64,000 bases of DNA, from contig CAVOZT010000004.1 in assembly GCA_963701375.1 (NCBI GenBank), positions 1,302,001 to 1,366,000 on the forward strand, written 5' to 3'. Below, one piece after another: positions 51,966 through 60,390 of the stretch. The notes beneath the pieces were generated by a model. It did no database searches. It worked only from the letters and a program-made list of their open reading frames with translations, and was not told the origin of the DNA. Every line of letters begins with the position of its first letter. Position 1 is the first letter of the stretch. Position numbers and translations under genes: made by a program. Source of the DNA: CAVXTF01 sp963701375. GTDB lineage: Bacteria; Actinomycetota; Acidimicrobiia; Acidimicrobiales; CAVXTF01.

Positions 51966-52790
51966 GTGGCGCGCTGGCCGTCTTTCCCCCCGACCGACTA
52001 TCTCGGCCAGCTTGATCCTGGCTTTCAGGCGTGGCTCAAAGCGCAACGCGAAGGCATCAGTCGTGAAGACTGCGAGTGGTATCACACCTCTGTTCTGAGA
52101 AGTGGAGAGGTCATCCGGGGTGCGTGGGATCTCCGCGGCGGAGAGGCCGCCTACCTGGGCGCAGTGGACTTCAGCGGAGCACGCGTCTTGGAACTAGGGC
52201 CGGCTTCTGGCTACCTCACGTTCTGGATGGAGCGATCGGGTGCTGAGGTCGTCGGCCTCGAAGCGGGCTTCGACGTGCCGGTCGACCTGATCCCCTTCGA
52301 AGGTCGTGATATGCGTGTCGAGAAGGGGATCATCATGGAAGTCGTCGACCGCGTCCACAATTCGTGGTGGTTGATGCACGAGGATCTCGGCTCGCGAGCG
52401 AAGCTGGTCCACGGCAACATCTACCATCAACCCGCGGACCTCGGCAGTTTCGACGTGTCGGTGTTCGGAGCGATCCTGCTTCACCTTCGCGAACCGTGGG
52501 GAGCTCTCGCCGAAACCGCTCGTCGTACCAAGCAAAAGATCATCGTCACCGACGTTCTCGAGGACGCCGACAATCCTGAAGCCAACGTGCTGCGTTTTGC
52601 ATCCGCCGGACGCGATGCGATCACGAACTGGTGGACCATGTCGCCCGGTGCCGTCGTGGAGATGCTCACGCGCTTGGGTTTCGGCAACACGCGGGTCTCG
52701 TACCACACTCAGCAACACCATCTCGGACATCGTCTCGACGAACCGCCGATCTCCATGTCGATGTTCACGGTCGTCGGCGATCGGGTGTGA
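51966..52790 (+). CDS. SAM-dependent class I methyltransferase
   Basis: 274 residues from GTG 51966, supported by GAGGTG 8 bases upstream; GTG 51957 is the alternative. SAM-binding motif I is 'ARVLELGPASGYLTFWMERS', with the acidic residue of motif II in 'AEVVGLEAGFDVPVDLIPFE'. 'DVSVFGAILLHLREPWGAL' corresponds to motif IV. The N-terminal 'LRSGEVIRGAWDLRGGEAAY' recalls the tRNA-cmo5U/CmoB-like group that act on diverse small molecules. It is followed after 21 bases by a VOC protein on the same strand. Confidence 0.87.
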   Translation: MARWPSFPPTDYLGQLDPGFQAWLKAQREGISREDCEWYHTSVLRSGEVIRGAWDLRGGEAAYLGAVDFSGARVLELGPASGYLTFWMERSGAEVVGLEAGFDVPVDLIPFEGRDMRVEKGIIMEVVDRVHNSWWLMHEDLGSRAKLVHGNIYHQPADLGSFDVSVFGAILLHLREPWGALAETARRTKQKIIVTDVLEDADNPEANVLRFASAGRDAITNWWTMSPGAVVEMLTRLGFGNTRVSYHTQQHHLGHRLDEPPISMSMFTVVGDRV

Positions 52791-52811
52791 GGTCGAGCCG
52801 AGGAGCCTGAC

Positions 52812-53192
52812 GTGCCTGCCGAGATCCCTCCCGAAGGTTTCCATTCGGTCACTCCCCGTATGGTCGTGACAGACGTAGCTGCCGAGGTCGACTTCCTGCG
52901 TGCTGTTTTCGACGCCACCGGGGAGGTACGCAGCGGCAGCCCGTCGGAGATCCGCATAGGTGACTCGCTGGTCATGGTCTCGTCGGCGGACGAGCGCGAA
53001 CTCTTTCCGGCATTTCTCTATGTGTACGTGAATGATGCCGAAAGCACGTACCGGCGGGCCATCGCGGCTGGAGCGGTGAGCATCGAGGAGCCACGCGACA
53101 CTCCTTACGGCGACAGGCGCGCGATGGTCAGCGACGCCTCCGGCAACGTCTTCCAGATCGCGCATCGCCTGGATTCCGACCGCCCTCTCTAA
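52812..53192 (+). CDS. VOC/PhnB-type glyoxalase-like protein
   Basis: 126 residues from GTG 52812 with AGGAG about 8 bases upstream. 'FHSVTPRMVVTDVAAEVDFL' opens the first module and 'YVYVNDAESTYRRAIAAGAV' and 'DTPYGDRRAMVSDASGNVFQ' the second, as in PhnB/YdeE-like proteins. Key metal-site residues are only partly recognisable, so it may be a binding protein. Probably co-transcribed with the methyltransferase. Confidence 0.87.
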   Translation: MPAEIPPEGFHSVTPRMVVTDVAAEVDFLRAVFDATGEVRSGSPSEIRIGDSLVMVSSADERELFPAFLYVYVNDAESTYRRAIAAGAVSIEEPRDTPYGDRRAMVSDASGNVFQIAHRLDSDRPL

Positions 53193-53354
53193 TTGTTGAA
53201 ACGTCGCTCTTGGCGAACCCTGGCGCTCTCTCGTGCGTCTGGAAGTCTGTAGGAAGTCCTTCTCAGCGCTCGGAGCCCGACGAACTCCGGCTCTGAATCA
53301 GCCGGTTCCGGAAATTCCTTGCAAGGTTTGGAGGCGCCCCGGAGTGAAAAGAGC

Positions 53355-53906
53355 ATGGGAGCGACTGCGGCCATGCCCGAGCTGAGCGCCGCATCAGAGC
53401 CTCTGAGATCCGTGCCCACAGCTGAGCCGGATGGCTTCGAAGAGCTCTATCGCGCCAATTACCGAAAGCTCGTACAGCTCGCTTACCTGCTGACCCAGTC
53501 TGCCGAGACCGCAGACGATCTGGTACAAGACGTCTTCGCCCGCGTACTGCCTCGATGGCAGCGTCTCGACGATCCGGTCCCGTATCTGCGCAGGAGCGTC
53601 GTCAACGCTGCGAACTCCTGGCGCCGCCGCCTCCGCCTAGAGCGCCTGCGTTCGGCTCACGTCGAGGAGTCGGCGAACCTTCACGCCGACGAGCTCTTCG
53701 ACGTGCTCGCGGAGCTCCCTTCTCGCCAACGTTCGGCCGTCGTCTTGCGCTTCTACGAAGGCATGTCGGACGCCGAGGTGGCGGCCGTACTCGGCTGTCG
53801 GCCGGGCACCGTTGCGTCGCTCGTCCACCGGGCGTTCGAGCGCATGCGTCAGGCAATGGGAGAGCGGGCTTACGACGACCCCGTACGAGAAGGAGCAGAA
53901 CAATGA
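53355..53906 (+). CDS. ECF RNA polymerase sigma factor (SigE/SigM-like)
   Basis: 183 residues from ATG 53355 (GGAG about 12 bases upstream; TTG 53319 would add 12 residues). Region 2: 'FEELYRANYRKLVQLAYLLT', 'AETADDLVQDVFARVLPRW'. Region 4 helix-turn-helix: 'YEGMSDAEVAAVLGCRPGTV'. Its stop overlaps the start of the next gene (ATGA at 53903), so the membrane protein that follows is the likely regulator of this sigma factor. Confidence 0.92.
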   Translation: MGATAAMPELSAASEPLRSVPTAEPDGFEELYRANYRKLVQLAYLLTQSAETADDLVQDVFARVLPRWQRLDDPVPYLRRSVVNAANSWRRRLRLERLRSAHVEESANLHADELFDVLAELPSRQRSAVVLRFYEGMSDAEVAAVLGCRPGTVASLVHRAFERMRQAMGERAYDDPVREGAEQ

Positions 53907-55813
53907 CCATGCCGCCCGACGATGCTCTCGAGCAGCTGCTTCGTTCCGGCCTTCGTCGCCGTGCCGCCGACGCGCCTGATCAACCCGATCTGACAGCTGT
54001 GGGAGCCCGCGCTGCAAGGCATCGCAAACGCCGCTTGCAGGGTGCGGGATTGGCGTCGACCGCGCTCGTCGTCGTCGCTGCCGCAGTGCTCGTCGCCGGC
54101 TCGTCGCCTCGCACCACGACTCACAGCGCTCTCGGCCGCGCACCGATCACCTCGAACCGCGGACCGATGACGGGGTCGCTCGTCCTACCCCTAACCGGCA
54201 CCGTCCAGGCAAACGGCCTGCAACTGGAACGCAGTGGCGGCGGTGGCTTCACACCAGCTTCCGGCTCCTCTCGAGGTGGGGGGACATCTGGACCTAGCCG
54301 ATTGGGTGCGGTGGCTCCGAAGTCGACGAAGAGCGACGGTGTGGCAGGCGGGCAGTCGGTGGACGTTCCACCAGGAACAGGCCAGACCCTCGACAGGTTG
54401 TCGACGCACGTCTCTCCCGACGGTGTGATCGTCTCGACCTTCTACACGCCGGGATCCGTAGCCCAGCCGGTCGCTACCCCACTGCCTGTCGTGAACCCTC
54501 CGGCCACAGTCCCCGGTTCGGGGACGAACGTCGGAACCTCAGGGGCCGCCGGCAGCTCGGGATCGGGAACCGGCAGCTCGGGAACAGCCACATCGGGATC
54601 AGGCGTCTCGAGCTCAGGCTCGGTTGCACCATCTCGAACCGGCTCTGGACCCGGCTCCTCTGGATCTTCGGGGGGCGGAACAGGCACTGCCCCTTCAGAG
54701 CCGCCCGTCAAGAATCGTGTGCCGCCTGCGCCACGGCCGGGGCCGGTGTCTCCTCCGAACGCGTGCTTGCCGACGGCGGAGCTCACCCTCGAGATGTCCG
54801 ACACTCAGGCGGTCGCCACATTCACCGAGCCGTTCTACGGCGGGTACACCGATGCGCTCATCGACGTGGAGATAGGGGAGTTCGGTGTCACCGAGCAGAA
54901 GCCGGCCACCTGGGTGGAGGCTCAGGTCGGGCCACAAGCCGTCGAGGTCCTGGTCCACTTCGCCGACGGCTCAACGGACTCGGCGGCACCTTCCAAGGGA
55001 GTTGCGGTCCTCGCACACGTTGGAGACGCGTCCACAACGCTCGGCGACGGGAGCCAGGCGTATCTGGAGGTTCTGGGCGCGGGAGGCACATTGTTAGCGA
55101 AATACTCCCTTGGGGTCGCCGCCCCGCCTTCTTCTCCTCCTTCGACTTCTCCTCCCGGGCCTCCGACTGTGCCCGGCCAGGGCTCGGGTGGGTCGCAGCC
55201 TCAGTCGCCGAGCGTCTCTCGGATTGCGGTCGGTCATGCGCTCAACACTGCGTTGTCGTGCAGCGAGCCTCCCGTAGCGCAGGCGCAGGCGGTCTACGGC
55301 GGTGGCGCGTACGAGGAGCTCGGCGGTGCGGGGAGCTCGGGGTTGTCGGCGAGAGACCGGATCGTCGTCGAAGGAGTGGTCTTCAACAGCCAGACGACCG
55401 CCTCCGTCCGATACCGCGTCGATTCGCCCGGAGTCACCACACCACAGACGCTTCAGGCCGATGCGACTCTCGTCCGCGGCACGTGGTTGTTGTCGCTCGG
55501 CTCCGTTGCACCCGGGATTCAGGTGGCGCCTGCGAACCAGGACGGTGCCGTAGCCGTGGCGCCAGGAGGACCCCTATTCGTCCACACCGGTGCCGGGGGA
55601 GTGGCGGTCGCGGTCTACCGCGGTGAGCTCGGGCACGTCGGGAACCGGGTGTGGTGCGCAGACCTGCAGCGGTACCCCGACCCCGCAATGCATGCCGACC
55701 GGTGGAACGGTCGAGGAGATCACGACTCCGGGTGCAGTCGGAATCCAGTCGGGACCGCTCTTCGGGAATTACTCCACGTCGCTGATCTCAGTCGGCTTGT
55801 CCATCGTCGGTGA
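53903..55813 (+). CDS. Single-pass membrane protein, probable partner of the ECF sigma factor (first part)
   Basis: 636 residues from ATG 53903 (AAGGAG upstream; ATGA overlap with the sigma gene). Residues 1-48 are cytoplasmic, helical and basic ('DDALEQLLRSGLRRRAADAP'), like the sigma-binding end of anti-sigma factors. One transmembrane segment is at about 50-72 ('LASTALVVVAAAVLVAGS'). The exterior is Gly/Ser/Pro-rich and contains module A ('AELTLEMSDTQAVATFTEPF') and module B ('HALNTALSCSEPPVAQAQAV'). From about 55640 the frame degenerates ('QRYPDPAMHADRWNGRGDH'), and the natural continuation is in the next frame (55692-56465). No cytoplasmic zinc anti-sigma motif. Confidence 0.7.
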   Translation: MTMPPDDALEQLLRSGLRRRAADAPDQPDLTAVGARAARHRKRRLQGAGLASTALVVVAAAVLVAGSSPRTTTHSALGRAPITSNRGPMTGSLVLPLTGTVQANGLQLERSGGGGFTPASGSSRGGGTSGPSRLGAVAPKSTKSDGVAGGQSVDVPPGTGQTLDRLSTHVSPDGVIVSTFYTPGSVAQPVATPLPVVNPPATVPGSGTNVGTSGAAGSSGSGTGSSGTATSGSGVSSSGSVAPSRTGSGPGSSGSSGGGTGTAPSEPPVKNRVPPAPRPGPVSPPNACLPTAELTLEMSDTQAVATFTEPFYGGYTDALIDVEIGEFGVTEQKPATWVEAQVGPQAVEVLVHFADGSTDSAAPSKGVAVLAHVGDASTTLGDGSQAYLEVLGAGGTLLAKYSLGVAAPPSSPPSTSPPGPPTVPGQGSGGSQPQSPSVSRIAVGHALNTALSCSEPPVAQAQAVYGGGAYEELGGAGSSGLSARDRIVVEGVVFNSQTTASVRYRVDSPGVTTPQTLQADATLVRGTWLLSLGSVAPGIQVAPANQDGAVAVAPGGPLFVHTGAGGVAVAVYRGELGHVGNRVWCADLQRYPDPAMHADRWNGRGDHDSGCSRNPVGTALRELLHVADLSRLVHRR

Positions 55814-56465
55814 GGCTGAAGGCGCGCCTGCAACGGTCGTCAGCGCCGAGGTGGGTCCCGCAGTCGAGACCGTGAATCTCACGAGCGACGGCCAGACCAA
55901 ATCGCTCACACCGGTAACGGGTGTAGTTGACGAAGTCCTTTCCGGTACGCCATCCGACGCGATCGGACCGTCAGGGGGAAGCCTCGACGTTCTCGACAGG
56001 TCAGGAGCGATCCTCGAAAGCATCCCGCTCGCTGTCGACGCGAGCGAGCCGGCACCGGCATCTAGCCTGCCGACGACCCTCCCTCCTCCTGGTACACCGC
56101 CCCCTGATCCTGCGGCGGCGACGCAGGCTATCGACCAGGTGTTCGAGACGGTGTTCTCCTGTGCCAACTCTCCTCTCGTGCGCGCGGGCGACATTCAGGA
56201 CAACGGCATGTTCGCCAACCCTCTCGAGCAGCTGTACGTCGGGCCCTACACCAATCTGGTGGAGTCGGTGTATGCGACCGTCAACCAGGTCGTGTTCGTC
56301 GACCCGACCTTGGCGGACGTCAGTTACACGATCAGGTTCCACGACGACCCGACACTCACCTTCGACATGATCGGCACGGCGATCGCCGTCGACAGCCACT
56401 GGCGCGTCAGCTACGCGACGCTTTGCGCGGCCGTCCAGCTTGGCGGCGTCAGCTGCTCGTCTTGA
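55692..56465 (+). pseudogene. Continuation of the sigma-partner membrane protein in a shifted frame
   Basis: 257 codons in the frame one base ahead of the upstream part. The content repeats the upstream architecture: a module A-like stretch ('PLFGNYSTSLISVGLSIVGE', 'GGSLDVLDRSGAILESIPL'), a Pro-rich spacer, then a module B-like stretch ('QAIDQVFETVFSCANSPLVR', 'YATVNQVVFVDPTLADVSYT') ending with 'YATLCAAVQLGGVSCSS'. No ribosome site is seen at the first ATG (55692), so this is best read as the C-terminal half of the 53903 gene, separated by a single extra base between about 55625 and 55690. Confidence 0.6.
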
Positions 56466-56489
56466 GACGCAGGACTGGCGCGAGCCGAA

Positions 56490-59177
56490 TCACGAAACGG
56501 CGACGGCGCTGAGCTGGTTCCAGGAACTGAGGTTGTCGGTCGGGTACGGCCCGAGCAAGCGGGCGGGAAGGGGCCGGCCGTAAAAGTATCCCTGGGCGAG
56601 ATGGCATCCGAGCGTCTGCAACTTGTCGATCTGCTCACGACGCTCGACGCCTTCCGCGATGATCGACAGCCCGAGCGAGTCCCCGAGGCCGATGATCGCT
56701 CTCACGATCGCAGCGTTGTCAGATCTCTTGTCGAGGTCGTCCACGAAGGTCCGGTCGATCTTCAAGCACTCGACGGGGAAGCGCTGCAGGTAGCTGAGCG
56801 AGGAGTACCCGGTCCCGAAGTCGTCGATCTCCACGTGGATCCCGAGCTTCCTGAACTCCTGGAGAACAGACACGGCATCGTCGGCGTCGCTCATCAGCGC
56901 GCTCTCGGTGATCTCGAGCCACAACCTGTCGGGGTTGATGCCCGAAGACTCGATCGCCCCGGCGACCTGATTCCGAAAGCCAGGATCCCCGAGTTGAACC
57001 ACTGAAACGTTCACCGAGACGTTGAGTCGGGCGTTGTCGAGGCTCGACCTCCCTCGCAACACGGACCAGTCCGCCGTTTGACGACACGCTTCGTTGAGAA
57101 CCCACTCACCCAGAGAGACGATCATCCCGCTGTCTTCTGCAAGCGGGATGAACTCCTGGGGCAACAGAAGGCCACGGGTGGGGTGTTGCCACCTCACTAG
57201 CGCTTCCATCCCGACGAGAGTCTCGGTATGAAGATCGACGACAGGTTGGTAGTGCAGCTCCAGTTCGCTGCGTTCGATCGCACGGTGCAACTCGTTGGAT
57301 GTCCGAAGCCGGCTGACGACGTGTCGCTCGTCGTCGTCTCTGTAGATCTCGATACGCGACGGTCCACGCGCCTTCGCGCGGTACATGGCGATGTCGGCGT
57401 TGCGGAGCACGACTGCACCAGGCTCAGAGGCGCGCGACAACGCTATGCCGACGCTCAACGAGACGAAGACCTCCCCGCTTTGAAGCGACAGTGGCTGGCT
57501 CATCGCTGCGACAAGCCTTTGGGCCACTTCGAGAGCTTCAGCATCGTCGTTGACGTCCTCGCACAGGATCGTGAACTCGTCGCCGCCGAATCGCGCCAAT
57601 GTGTCGCTTGACCGCATGGCGCTGCTCAACCTGTCCGCGACCGCACACAAGACCTGGTCGCCAACGTCGTGGCCGAGGCTGTCGTTGATCAGCTTGAAAC
57701 GATCGAGATCGAGGAACATCACCGTCACCTCGTGCCTGGCCCTTTCCGCTCGCCGGAGGGCCACCTCGAGGCGGTCCATGAACAGCTCGCGGTTGGGCAG
57801 TGAGGTGAGGGGGTCGTGGATGGCTGCGTACGCAAGGCGCTCGCGCAGTGCTCGTCGTTCAGTGATGTCCTCGATCTGTCCTATCAGGTACAGGGGCCTT
57901 TCCTCTCCGTCGCGTACACACGAAACGCTCACCGACACCCAAACCTCGTGCCCGTCTCTGTGTAGGTAGCGCTTCTCGATCTGGTACCCGACCGACCCGC
58001 TCGAGATGAGCCGCTGAATCTCGTTCAAACTTTGTTCGCGGTCGTCGGGGTGCGTCAGGTCGACCACGTGCTTGCCCGCCAAATCCGCCGTGCTCATTCC
58101 CACGATCTCGCCGAGAGCGTCGTTGGCTCGGATGATCTTGCCTTCCAGATCGGCCATCGCCATCCCGATGGGAGCGTTCTCGAAGGCGGACCGGAACCGT
58201 TCGTGGGCTTCACGAAGCTCCGTGATGTCGTGCAGGTTTCCGACGATGCCGAGGACATCCGGGTCGTCCAGGTGGTTCGTGACGGTCGCTTCGAAGTGTC
58301 TCCAATATCCCTGGTCGTCCTGGCACCGGACGACTGTCCTCAACACCATGTCCGGGTCGGCCAACAGTGGTGGGAACTCAGCGGCCATGCGCATCCGGTC
58401 TTCGGGGTGCATCAAGGCACCGATTGACTCGAATTTCTGCGCCTCCATCGAACGTCCGAGGATCCGCTCGAACGCAGGGCTCACGTAGTGAACACTTCCC
58501 GATCGGTCGGTCACGATGATGATGTCCGCGGCATTCGACACGAGCGCCTTGAATCGCCTTTCGGATTGCCGCAACTCGATCTCGACAGCCTCGCGACCGA
58601 CCGTCGCCCGCCCGAGCAACTCGATCACGAGCACCGCCCCGATCATGCCGAGCGCCGACACTCCGTAGACGAGCGGTTCGTGAAGGAAGCTGGGAGCGAG
58701 GCGCAGGGCGATCGCCATCTGCCCTAGACCGATGACCACGATCGTCCAGATCGCACAAGGCCATGTGGCCTTCGACCCGAAGTGTTGGAACGCGGCAGCG
58801 GCGCCGAAGAGAAAGCCGATTGACAGTATCGGTCCCCACCCGGTGCTGTACGCGACTACTGCGATGACCGCCATGTTCGCCCCGACGTAAGCGCTCAGGT
58901 GCCATCGCCGGCGGGGTGCCTGCCACAGCGTGGTGCACACGACGCTCAAGACACCGCCGACGACGACTACCGCCACGTAGACCCAATAGGGCTCGGGAGC
59001 GATCAGATGGAGCCAGCGGAACAGACAGAAAAGGGCGGCGACGGGTGGATTGGCGATCAGAGACCGGTCGAAGGCGTTTTTGCGCAGGCGCGCGAAGAAG
59101 TGCGCCCGTGCCGGCGTGCCTTCCCCGTCGGGGTCCGCAGGGTCCACATCGGCAATATCGGCGGCTCCGGGGGCCAC
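56490..59177 (-). CDS. Membrane GGDEF-EAL cyclic-di-GMP protein with two PAS domains
   Basis: 895 residues from GTG 59177. An N-terminal membrane region of about six segments (45-200) is followed by PAS 1 ('RFKALVSNAADIIIVTDRSG'), PAS 2 ('RFRSAFENAPIGMAMADLEG') and a PAC ('YLIGQIEDITERRALRERLA'). GGDEF has the active-site 'RFGGDEFTIL' and start 'HDPLTSLPNRELFMDRLEVA'. EAL has 'MEALVRWQHPTRGLLLPQEF', 'ITESALMSDAD', 'IDDFGTGYSSLSYLQRFPVE' and 'IAEGVERREQ'. Both catalytic domains look intact, so it could make or break c-di-GMP. Its N-terminal layout matches the truncated protein at 1-970. Confidence 0.95.
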   Translation of the reverse strand: MAPGAADIADVDPADPDGEGTPARAHFFARLRKNAFDRSLIANPPVAALFCLFRWLHLIAPEPYWVYVAVVVVGGVLSVVCTTLWQAPRRRWHLSAYVGANMAVIAVVAYSTGWGPILSIGFLFGAAAAFQHFGSKATWPCAIWTIVVIGLGQMAIALRLAPSFLHEPLVYGVSALGMIGAVLVIELLGRATVGREAVEIELRQSERRFKALVSNAADIIIVTDRSGSVHYVSPAFERILGRSMEAQKFESIGALMHPEDRMRMAAEFPPLLADPDMVLRTVVRCQDDQGYWRHFEATVTNHLDDPDVLGIVGNLHDITELREAHERFRSAFENAPIGMAMADLEGKIIRANDALGEIVGMSTADLAGKHVVDLTHPDDREQSLNEIQRLISSGSVGYQIEKRYLHRDGHEVWVSVSVSCVRDGEERPLYLIGQIEDITERRALRERLAYAAIHDPLTSLPNRELFMDRLEVALRRAERARHEVTVMFLDLDRFKLINDSLGHDVGDQVLCAVADRLSSAMRSSDTLARFGGDEFTILCEDVNDDAEALEVAQRLVAAMSQPLSLQSGEVFVSLSVGIALSRASEPGAVVLRNADIAMYRAKARGPSRIEIYRDDDERHVVSRLRTSNELHRAIERSELELHYQPVVDLHTETLVGMEALVRWQHPTRGLLLPQEFIPLAEDSGMIVSLGEWVLNEACRQTADWSVLRGRSSLDNARLNVSVNVSVVQLGDPGFRNQVAGAIESSGINPDRLWLEITESALMSDADDAVSVLQEFRKLGIHVEIDDFGTGYSSLSYLQRFPVECLKIDRTFVDDLDKRSDNAAIVRAIIGLGDSLGLSIIAEGVERREQIDKLQTLGCHLAQGYFYGRPLPARLLGPYPTDNLSSWNQLSAVAVS

Positions 59178-59216
59178 CTTGACGACGGCGGCGTAATCAG
59201 ATCAACGGGGGCACAA

Positions 59217-60203
59217 TCAACCGGAGTGTCCCATCGCGTTCGCAAGTAGCTCGACTGAACGAAGCCGGGCGTCACTCGTCGGGGAATGGTGCGCCACCAT
59301 CAATTCGTCCGCCTGCGCGTGCTTCGCGAACGCGGTCACGTACTCGCTTACCTCGACGGGCGTCCCGACCGCCGAGTACATCGCCATGTGCTCGACATGA
59401 CGTCCCGCAGGTGAGCCCAAGATCGCGTCAGCCTCGTCGTCGGAGAAAGTGCGCCCTCTGCCGAAGAGCGCGACAGCCCGACCCCGTTTTGCGGCCACGA
59501 AGTCCTCTTGGGCCTGAGCAGCAGAATCCGCGACGACGACGTTGACGCCCGCGATCACATAGGGATGGTCGAGTTGAGCCGAAGGGCGGAAGCGGGACCG
59601 GTACGCAGTGACCGCTTCTTCGAGTGCGTCCGGGGCGAAGTGCGAGGCGAACGCGTAAGGGAGGCCCAAGGATGCGGCGAGGAGGGCCCCGAACATGGAC
59701 GAGCCGAGTATGTACAGCGGCACGTTCGTGCCTCTTCCCGGCGTCGCATGCACACCGGGGACCCGGGTCTCATCTGTGAGGTAGCCCTGGAGCTCGAGTA
59801 CGTCCTCGGGAAAGCGATCGGCCGACGAGGCGCTTCGCCGGAGGGCGAGCATCGTCTTTTGGTCCGAGCCCGGGGCGCGTCCGAGGCCGAGGTCGATCCT
59901 CCCCGGATGCATGGATTCGAGCGTGCCGAACTGCTCGGCGATCGTGAGTGGCGCATGGTTCGGGAGCATGATCCCCCCGGCCCCGAGGCGGATGTGGTTC
60001 GTGTGAGCCGCAACGTGAGCGATCAGGACGCTCGTCGCCGAAGACGCGATCGTCGCCATGTTGTGGTGCTCTGCGTACCAGACGCGTCGGTACCCCAACT
60101 CCTCGGCTCGCCGGGCCATGGCCACGCTCGCTGTGAAGCTGTCGGTCGGAGTCTCGCCCTTCCGGATCGGGGCCAGGTCGAGGATCGATAGGGGGATGCG
60201 CAC
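59217..60203 (-). CDS. LLM-class flavin-dependent monooxygenase (MsnO8 type)
   Basis: 328 residues from GTG 60203; the longer frame to 60512 crosses the divergent gene. 'IPLSILDLAPIRKGETPTDS' at the N-terminus, 'RRVWYAEHHNMATIASSATS' and 'LGAGGIMLPNHAPLTIAEQF' are diagnostic of the MsnO8/luciferase-like group that uses FMN and oxygen. 'LYILGSSMFGALLAASLGLP' and 'MVAHHSPTSDARLRSVELLA' complete it. The substrate is unknown. Confidence 0.92.
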   Translation of the reverse strand: MRIPLSILDLAPIRKGETPTDSFTASVAMARRAEELGYRRVWYAEHHNMATIASSATSVLIAHVAAHTNHIRLGAGGIMLPNHAPLTIAEQFGTLESMHPGRIDLGLGRAPGSDQKTMLALRRSASSADRFPEDVLELQGYLTDETRVPGVHATPGRGTNVPLYILGSSMFGALLAASLGLPYAFASHFAPDALEEAVTAYRSRFRPSAQLDHPYVIAGVNVVVADSAAQAQEDFVAAKRGRAVALFGRGRTFSDDEADAILGSPAGRHVEHMAMYSAVGTPVEVSEYVTAFAKHAQADELMVAHHSPTSDARLRSVELLANAMGHSG

Positions 60204-60390
60204 GAGCCGGGCCTTAGCGGGCGAGTCTGGGTATTGTCTGAAAATTTCCTGGGAATGCTGGCGCCGCGATCTTTCGTGCGCGAGAGTGCAATGCAACTGA
60301 AACAAGTAGATGGTCTGGCGGGGCTTAATCGCCCTGTTCGGCCATCTCGACAAGCGGACGGAAATCGCCCGCTCGAACTTGGAGGCCGAT

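Noticed and set aside
54442..54804. 120-codon Pro/Glu-rich minus-strand frame
   Set aside because: Antisense image of the Gly/Ser/Pro-rich linker of the sigma-partner membrane protein.
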